In this document: positions 8,485 to 13,621 of the stretch, piece after piece
Numbering within the stretch: position 1 is the stretch's first letter
Layout: every line of letters starts with the position of its first letter
Source: Sporisorium sorghi
Lineage: Eukaryota > Basidiomycota > Ustilaginomycetes > Ustilaginales > Ustilaginaceae
Reading direction: 5' to 3'
DNA: 13,621 nt
NCBI GenBank assembly: GCA_023212695.1
Contig: JALCCG010000417.1
Coordinates: forward strand, 1-13,621
The notes under the pieces: generated by a model
Told to the model about the DNA's origin: nothing
Seen by the model: only the letters and a program-made list of their open reading frames with translations
The model's database searches: none
Program-made: the position numbers and the translations under genes

Positions 8485-9204
8485 TGAGTCGGATCAACGA
8501 GCGAGAGATGCGCATGCGGCGCCGCTGCAACAGAGGCAGTGCGGTAAGAGCCGGCGCAGATAGTATTGGACCGGGTAGCGAGGCGAACGCTGCTCTCGAA
8601 TGCGGAATGTGAGCGCGGGACAGCCTTGATCGATGGAAAGTCGATTCGAGCGGGTCCGGCGGCGAGTCTGGTAGACAGGTTGAAGTCGGCTTCGAGGCGG
8701 TTGCACGCGGCTAATGACGACGTTGGCACGGAAAGAGTACGAAAGGCCTGTGTATACGAGCGGAACGGGCGGGCTGGCGATGATTGGCTTTGAGGCGGAT
8801 GCGCGGGATGAGCTGGACTTAGGCAGTGACAGCGGATACAGTGCGAATGCCCAGCAGATACGAGTGGCTCAGGTGACGGAGAGCAGTCGACGAAGTGACG
8901 CGAGCGGGGCAGTTGAAGAGGCAGTACGTAGCGTTGAGGTGGACGCGCCCAATAGACTCGCTTATGGCGGCGGTGGATGTATTGCGGATCGTCGATGCGA
9001 GTCGTAATGAAAGCAGAGGATGGTTCTTGACGGCAATACGGTAACGAGCGGTGCGGGCCTTGAGCTGCTGGAAGCGCGATAGGGGTGGTGGAAGTAAAGA
9101 GGCCGCTGCCGCTAAATTTGCAGTGAACGGTTGATCTCTTTGCGACGTCGAGATCGACCGGTGCGCAGTCGGTCAGCTGTGCATGTGCCTGCCCTCGTCG
9201 TCTG
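8485..9204 (-). other. ATG-less open frame upstream of the RecQ gene
   Basis: One minus frame has no stop for about 240 codons (upstream stop near 9205) and contains no ATG. It ends exactly at the GTAAGT donor at 8484. The distal half looks non-coding (many His/Cys/Arg). The proximal half (NRLEADFNLSTRLAAGPA onward) is more protein-like. It could be a 5' exon of the RecQ gene, or chance. Confidence 0.35.
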
Positions 9205-9205
9205 T

Positions 9206-10099
9206 GTCAGGGTCGGGCATGTAAGGTAGCGCAGCAGGGGCGGCCATGAACGAGGCGACGCCGCAGCGAGCGCTTCCCACCATCGTGAAAGAGCATACCG
9301 GGACCACAGAGACGCCACACAGGGGCTAGACTGACAGACCCGGGAAATATGGCAGCTGAATGGGAACAGCAAGGTGCATGCAGACACAAAGCCGTGCATC
9401 CGACCCAGCGTAAGATGCCTATCAACATCCACAAAGGTTTGCGAGGTAAGACGGCGCCGAAAATCCTGACGTGGCGATGCAACGCTGTGCCAAAGAGTGC
9501 AGTTGGCGGCGCGCTGGGAAGAGCTGCTTGCTTGCTGGCGCACTTCTATCGAACCTTGGAGTGATAAGTTACGTGCATGTGGATGTACTCGCCGCTGAAT
9601 TCGGTCGCCGGTTTCCATACAGGATCCAGATGCATGCCGGTAATCGGGTACAGTATCTCAAACGCCGGCACCGAGATCCGATGTTGCCATAGGTCTTACT
9701 TTCAGCACGACGCCGAGATTGCCCGCCACAGCATCAACTCGAACCGAAAACTTAATGTTCTGGTGCGCAACTCAGAACGAGATGATTCCTGTGCATGAAG
9801 ATGCCATCCCGAGCACAGCAACCAGCTGAGCTTCTAGCTGGCTACAGTCCCACACAATCACTCGACACCATGTCATCTCGTCACCTCATCCTCACGTCGC
9901 AGAAAGAGATGGCCAAGAGTGCGAGAAGAGATCGATTGCCAACAACGCGTAACAGACAAGACAAACGCGAGACGAATGCCGAGACCAAGACTGACTAACA
10001 ATGATGTGAGGACAATGCCGTGGAAAGGAGGGGATCTTAAAGAGGCTATTCGAATGAGAGCTCGTGGGTTGGTATGCCAGCACAACGAGAGCATCTGGT
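9206..10099. other. Intergenic stretch without a supported gene
   Basis: Only short overlapping open frames occur on both strands, with no recognisable motif, splice structure or repeat. It separates the 5' side of the RecQ gene from the 3' end of the NTPase-like pseudogene. Confidence 0.6.
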
Positions 10100-11109
10100 T
10101 CAATCAAGGTCCATCTGAAGCTTGACAGGTCGGGGCTGCTCTTCAGTGGTTGATGCACCCGAAATCAAAGACAGGCTTGGCTGTACCTGTTTGTTCCACA
10201 CAGGGTTGGGCATGGTATTAAGATGGTCGTGGCCGTGCAAGGTGGGGTCGGCAGACAGAATCTTCTCAAAAGTTGGGCGAACCTTGAAAAAGTCGAGACA
10301 AGGATAAGCGTGCTTGTCATGCACACCTCAGATCGAGAGCCAAGGACACTGCTGACCTGTGATGGGCTGCAATTGCAGTCGCAACCCCCGAGGTGTGTCT
10401 CCAAATGAAACTTTGGTTCCCAGGTCGAGAAGCATGCTGATCAAAGCATGTGGCATGAGTGGCTCTTGTGCTGGGGCCATCGAGGCATGAGTAATGATCG
10501 GTCCTGCGAGTTTGGCCGCTTTGCGTGGATCAGTTTCTGTCATCTGTGGAGCCGATTGGTTCTTGGCCTCCCAGGCAACATAGGTCATGTAGCGCGCAGT
10601 GTGCATCTCAATGCAGCTGGCATGGTTGTTGCCTCTGTCGTTGTTGCCGTCCGCTTCGGCAAAGGGCTGGTTGAGATGGCCCATAAAGACCGGGATGATG
10701 CTGTCGATGCCATGCTGGCCATGCGCCATTTGCAGTGTGACACCGCGCTTCCAGCAATACCAAAGATATTCAGGCATGATCTCGGTGATCTCCTCTGGTA
10801 GCACGTCAAAGTGGGTAAAGTTGGTCCATGCTGGCAGCTTTTCGTCGATCACATTACTTCATGGTTGCATTGCACACAGACCGTTGCGCAAGCCGCCGTC
10901 ATAGACATCTCTTCGAGGGGCACAGCTTGACCAATGATGCTGGTGTAGTCGTTTTGGGTGGGCGGCTTTAGAGACTGTTGTTTGCAGCTACGCTCGAGGT
11001 CATCGAACCATTTGTGTTTTGCAGCATTGCAAGCAATGATGAAGGCAAGATGTGAAATGAGCTCACCGTAGGTTCCCTTGAGTGACACCATGACCAGGTC
11101 AAGCAGGCA
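10100..11109 (-). CDS. NTPase-like protein, C-terminal part in two frames
   Basis: Directly after the TGA at 11110 the frame continues to 10852 (LKGTYGELISHLAFIIA..., ending CNHEVM). A shift then moves reading to the frame with VIDEKLPAWTNFTHFDVLP. GIDSIIPVF follows, then a TGA at 10328-10330. After it, GVHDKHAYPCLDFFKV continues in the same frame to 10100. AWTNFTHF and GIDxxIPV are characteristic of the family's C-terminus. An ancestral CGA at the second TGA would read SIRGVHDKHAYPCL, which fits the family. Confidence 0.6.
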
Positions 11110-11112
11110 TCA

Positions 11113-12219
11113 TTGCACGAAACTCTCGAGTATGTGGCTGTACATGTTGAGCTGAAGCTTTCCCAGCAGGTCCTCTCGCGAATCGCTGAACAGCATGAAG
11201 AGTGAAGCAGCAATGGCCAGCACAGGCTCTGAGGGAGAATCAATGTACATGGCAGCCTTGTTGGTAATGTGGGTGGTGATACGCATGTGGCGGTCAACAG
11301 TCATATCCATGAAGATTTTCTGCTTTGTAAAGAGGGGGGAGCTGGGTGAGCAGGTTGGGACGAGGTTGAGCATGAGCCGCAAGGCCATGACGCTGAAGCA
11401 GTGCCTGGCATCGTTGTATCTGAAGTTGTAGTCGCAGATCAACTTGAGCTTGGCGACTTCCCAAAAGCTGTGATTCTTGAGGGAGCTCCACAAGGGATGT
11501 CTGTAGGTGATGATGTGTTGGTGCAGAAATGCCTTCGAAGCACAAGAGAGGCTCTGCTGCTCGGCCAAGAGCGCATCGAAGCCTACACCAACAAAGGTGG
11601 GGAGGGGCACAGCGGTCTTGCTACGAATCGACGTTTTGGCATCAATGTGTTCGACGAGATGAGCAGCACTGCTGCTGGTGCTCATGAGCATGAGCCAGAA
11701 AGTCAGATCCGTTTCGGGACGTGGCAGATCGCCCAAATAGCACCACGCACAGCAGAGGCTGTTGAGTGGGTGGATTCCGTCATTGTGTCCGACAACCATC
11801 ATCTTGACGCACTCATTGATTGCTACAATCACGGGTGGTGGGCGTGTGGCGCCAGTCTGGCCACAAAGCAAGTGCAGGTGGGACGAGATCCGGCTGATCT
11901 GACACTGGAGGTTGGAATAGGGTGCATAGATGTAATGCCGGAAGGTTTCCTCATACTTTTTCTCATCAAGCAAATCTCCGGTTGCTTGGCCGAGCAAGTT
12001 TTGGGCCTCCAAGGTGGCATCTGCGAAGAAGTTGTGGTGCTCTTGGTTTTGACTGGCGTTTAGATCGAGATGATTGAGTTGCAGAAGGTAGAGATGCTTA
12101 GCTTTGTTGGTAGGGCACTTGTCGAGGCTCTCAGCAAGCATTTGGAACAAAGCGCTGAGAAAGCAAGCCACGTGAAGGTTGCACTTGAATGGGTGGGACA
12201 GATGGGCGTGTAAAAAAAA
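11113..12219 (-). CDS. NTPase-like protein, middle part (Walker B-like and C-terminal motifs)
   Basis: In frame after the T9 frameshift, from LHAHLSHPFKCNL to a TGA at 11110-11112. PPPVIVAINECVKM (near 11800-11840) is a Walker B-like strand with Asn in place of the usual Asp. FWLMLMSTSSSAAHL resembles a sensor segment. Also present are VGFDALLAEQ, HPLWSSLKNHSFWEV, HMRITTHITNKAAMY and PSEPVLAIAASLF. Translation of the same frame continues after the TGA with LLDLVMVSLKGTYGEL, so the stop is a nonsense change, not the natural end. Confidence 0.65.
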
Positions 12220-12220
12220 A
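12212..12220. repeat. A9/T9 homopolymer at a frameshift
   Basis: Nine A on the plus strand (T9 on the coding strand) are where the reading frame of the NTPase-like gene slips. Eight would restore the downstream frame. Homopolymers are common sites of both replication slippage and sequencing error. Confidence 0.8.
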
Positions 12221-13105
12221 GTCAATGACGCTGTTGTCGGGAAAGGGAAAGCCAGCCTTTGTGTTGCCAATAGCATTGTTCGGACGAAAGCAGACATAGA
12301 GCAGAGGCGTGAGATGACGGCAATCGAGCACCATGCGTGTCTTGCCTGTACCGCTTGACTGGACGATGGGGGTGCCTCGAAAGTAGGGCTTGAGGTGTTT
12401 CTTCTCGAGTTGGTCGAACTTGGAATCGAGTTGAGAGACAAAGTCGAGAAAGCGGCTGGGCGCATGGCCTTGGTACGGGCGGCCGAACTGGGATGCAAAT
12501 CGAGTGTTGGTGTCTGCAACCTCGGCCGAACTGGGACCAACTGGATATGAGACGGCGACATGGACGAGTACAAGCGCAAGAGCGCGGTCATCGTCAGAGG
12601 CGATCCGGTTTTTGAGTTCAGAATAGACCAAGCGTAAGGCTGAACCAAGCTCAGATTGACTTTTGACGGCCCTGAACAGCTCCAGGAGATGGGAGCCAAG
12701 CTTATCAATGTTTTCGATGATACGTTTCGCAAGCCGACCAGTGGTGTAGATAAAGTCATCATGGTCCTCGGGTGTCAAAGCACGATTGTGCATGCGTATC
12801 AGAAAAGGCCAACAATCAAGCTTGCGAAAGTCCGGCATGCATGAGTTGGCCTTGACAGTGTGAGGCGATTGCTGTTCAGCCTGGATGTTACTGCTGATGG
12901 GAGGAGGCATGGTGGGCTCGGAAAGCGCATCGATAAATTTGCGAAGGTGTTCCAGGGGCCATTGGCTGGGGTTGACATGACAATTGTGGATAATGTGCCA
13001 AACAGCTTGGTCATGGTCGGATAGCTGTCGAGGCTGTGGATCGTCCAGAAGGAAACAATCCACCTTTCCAGCGATCTGCTGCATTTGCGAAGGGGAGAGG
13101 GGCAT
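12221..13105 (-). CDS. NTPase-like protein, N-terminal part with P-loop
   Basis: About 295 codons lie in frame from the ATG at 13105; a TTG upstream at 13132 is not a credible fungal start. The N-terminus is helical and unremarkable. A Walker A-like VQSSGTGKTRMV sits at residues 248-259 (near 12338-12364). The first Gly of the classical GxxxxGKT is replaced by Gln, as is usual in this fungal family. Next come LLYVCFRP and AGFPFPDNSVIDFF, also family-like. The frame is lost in the T9 run at 12212-12220: with one T fewer it continues into the next segment. Confidence 0.65.
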
Positions 13106-13345
13106 CGTGGTGCGAAATTGTGGATGAACCAAGATGCGACAGGTTGCGATGCTAGTGTCTCGTCGATTCTAACGTAGATGGTGGTAAATTTACTGTAGTC
13201 GTGGTAGTCGTGGTGGAAGGCATGGCTGCATTTATCAGTCTGCCTTGTCAGGCTCTGCTGGCTACTGTAGCTGCCTCGCTGGCATGCGTCTCTTAACCTA
13301 GTTCACGTAGATGCGAGATTCATGTAGATGAGGAATTGAGGGGGA

Positions 13346-13448
13346 ACTGACTGGCTCTGAGGGCCATTGGATTTTTGCAATTTTGGATGGTCCTGAGGGC
13401 TGGTGGACTGACCGGCTCTTAGAGCTGCTGGATTTTCACAATTTTAGA
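13346..13448. repeat. Two degenerate direct repeats (period 61 nt)
   Basis: A 42-nt unit at 13346-13387 recurs at 13407-13448 with about nine mismatches. Both start ACTGAC-GGCTCT and contain TGGATTTT..CAATTTT. They lie upstream of the NTPase-like gene, in a stretch with no gene. Confidence 0.6.
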
Positions 13449-13490
13449 ATTTTCAGGCAGCAGCTCCACTATATTTCTGGCCCAGATGTG

Positions 13491-13545
13491 GAGGGGGACT
13501 TGCCTGTTGGGGAAAAAATTCTCCTCCCACAGGCAAGTCCCCCTC
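13491..13545. repeat. Inverted repeat with 17-bp perfect arms
   Basis: GAGGGGGACTTGCCTGT (13491-13507) is perfectly complementary to ACAGGCAAGTCCCCCTC (13529-13545). Three further G-C pairs follow beyond a one-base bulge, with an A/T-rich loop between. Such a hairpin could be a structured RNA, a mobile-element terminus or a replication-slippage product. The flanks show no obvious target duplication. Confidence 0.8.
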
Positions 13546-13621
13546 TCCTCCCATCAACATCACATCTGAAATGATTCATTCAACACTAGACTGCTACATG
13601 AATGGTGGCATGGGTGGCATG

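Larger units (their letters stand above)
10100..13105 (-). pseudogene. Large P-loop NTPase-like fungal protein, decayed
   Basis: About 1,000 codons from ATG 13105 (MPLSPSQMQQIAGKV...) to a stop at 10100-10102 carry one consistent protein scattered over two frames. Four lesions break it: a frameshift in a T9 tract (A at 12212-12220 on the plus strand), TGA at 11110-11112, a frameshift at about 10850-10860, and TGA at 10328-10330. From memory of the pattern, it matches an abundant, unnamed basidiomycete family with the order QSSGxGK P-loop, Walker B-like strand, STSS segment, GxPLW, HMR..., PSEPxLA, NFTHF and GIDxxIPV. It may belong to the wider group of NTPases found with Crinkler-type proteins, but this is low confidence. 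Members are often numerous and linked to mobile or effector-rich regions. Whether this copy is expressed cannot be seen. Confidence 0.7.
13106..13621. other. Gene-free right end of the window
   Basis: No supported coding frame is present. It contains the 5' flank of the NTPase-like gene, a GTAGTCGTGGTAGTCGTGGTGG tandem near 13195-13217, the 61-nt-period repeats and the 17-bp inverted repeat. Confidence 0.55.

Noticed and set aside
9112..9618. Minus-strand open frame of 168 codons
   Set aside because: Its composition is Arg/Cys/Ser-rich with no motif, and it overlaps other open frames on both strands. There is no sign that it is a gene.
11401..12063. Plus-strand open frame of 220 codons
   Set aside because: It lies opposite the NTPase-like middle segment, whose family motifs are on the minus strand.
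1..13621. Long terminal repeat pair at the window ends
   Set aside because: Both ends contain GGATTTT..AATTTT-like text, but there is no extended identity, no primer-binding site and no gag-pol sequence between them.
1..13621. tRNA, rRNA, CRISPR array or telomeric TTAGGG repeats
   Set aside because: Scanning both strands for T-loop sequences, spaced repeats and telomere units gave nothing convincing.

Overview
The window looks like nuclear DNA from a basidiomycete fungus, most likely of smut type (Ustilaginomycotina). The pointers are short introns of about 60-80 nt with GTAAGT-type donors, branch-like ACTAAC or CTGAT boxes and CAG acceptors, moderately high GC, and protein families familiar from such genomes. 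The lineage is an inference from style, not from a marker gene. No bacterial operon, tRNA, rRNA, CRISPR array or telomeric repeat was seen.

Layout from left to right. (1) Plus-strand gene A, about 278-1820, encodes a cysteine-rich putative zinc-binding protein. It has one convincing intron (1256-1333) and one unexplained frame change near 480-520. (2) A small minus-strand gene (2479-2045) encodes a Psq/CENP-B-like helix-turn-helix protein resembling the N-terminus of pogo-type transposases. (3) Minus-strand gene B, 3808-2663, has two well-supported introns. It is a diverged paralogue of gene A: the same cysteine pattern, the same RYLGD motif at identical spacing, and a phase-2 intron at the same place. 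Its C-terminus shares a short peptide with the helix-turn-helix gene. (4) 3960-4620 has no supported gene and carries a run of 26 A.

(5) A RecQ-family DNA helicase of the Sgs1/BLM type lies on the minus strand, from about 8301 (or an upstream exon) to 4703. Every expected domain is present: acidic N-terminus, helicase core, zinc-binding, RQC winged helix and HRDC. The reading frame, however, is broken by two in-frame stops and two frame changes. (6) 8485-10100 has no convincing gene, but it includes a long ATG-less minus-strand open frame that ends exactly at a perfect splice donor. (7) A roughly 1,000-residue P-loop NTPase-like protein of an unnamed, repeated fungal family lies on the minus strand (13105-10100). 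It is broken by a T9-tract frameshift, another frameshift and two in-frame TGA codons. (8) The right end (13200-13621) holds degenerate direct repeats and a strong 17-bp inverted repeat.

The whole looks like an accessory, possibly subtelomeric or repeat-rich region rather than a core gene cluster. Telomere-linked RecQ genes are known in Ustilago maydis, but the helicase here is full-domain and Sgs1/BLM-like, so a subtelomeric origin is only a possibility. The most novel element is the A/B gene pair. I know of no name for its domain, and the match in cysteine spacing, intron phase and downstream motif can be seen directly in this window.
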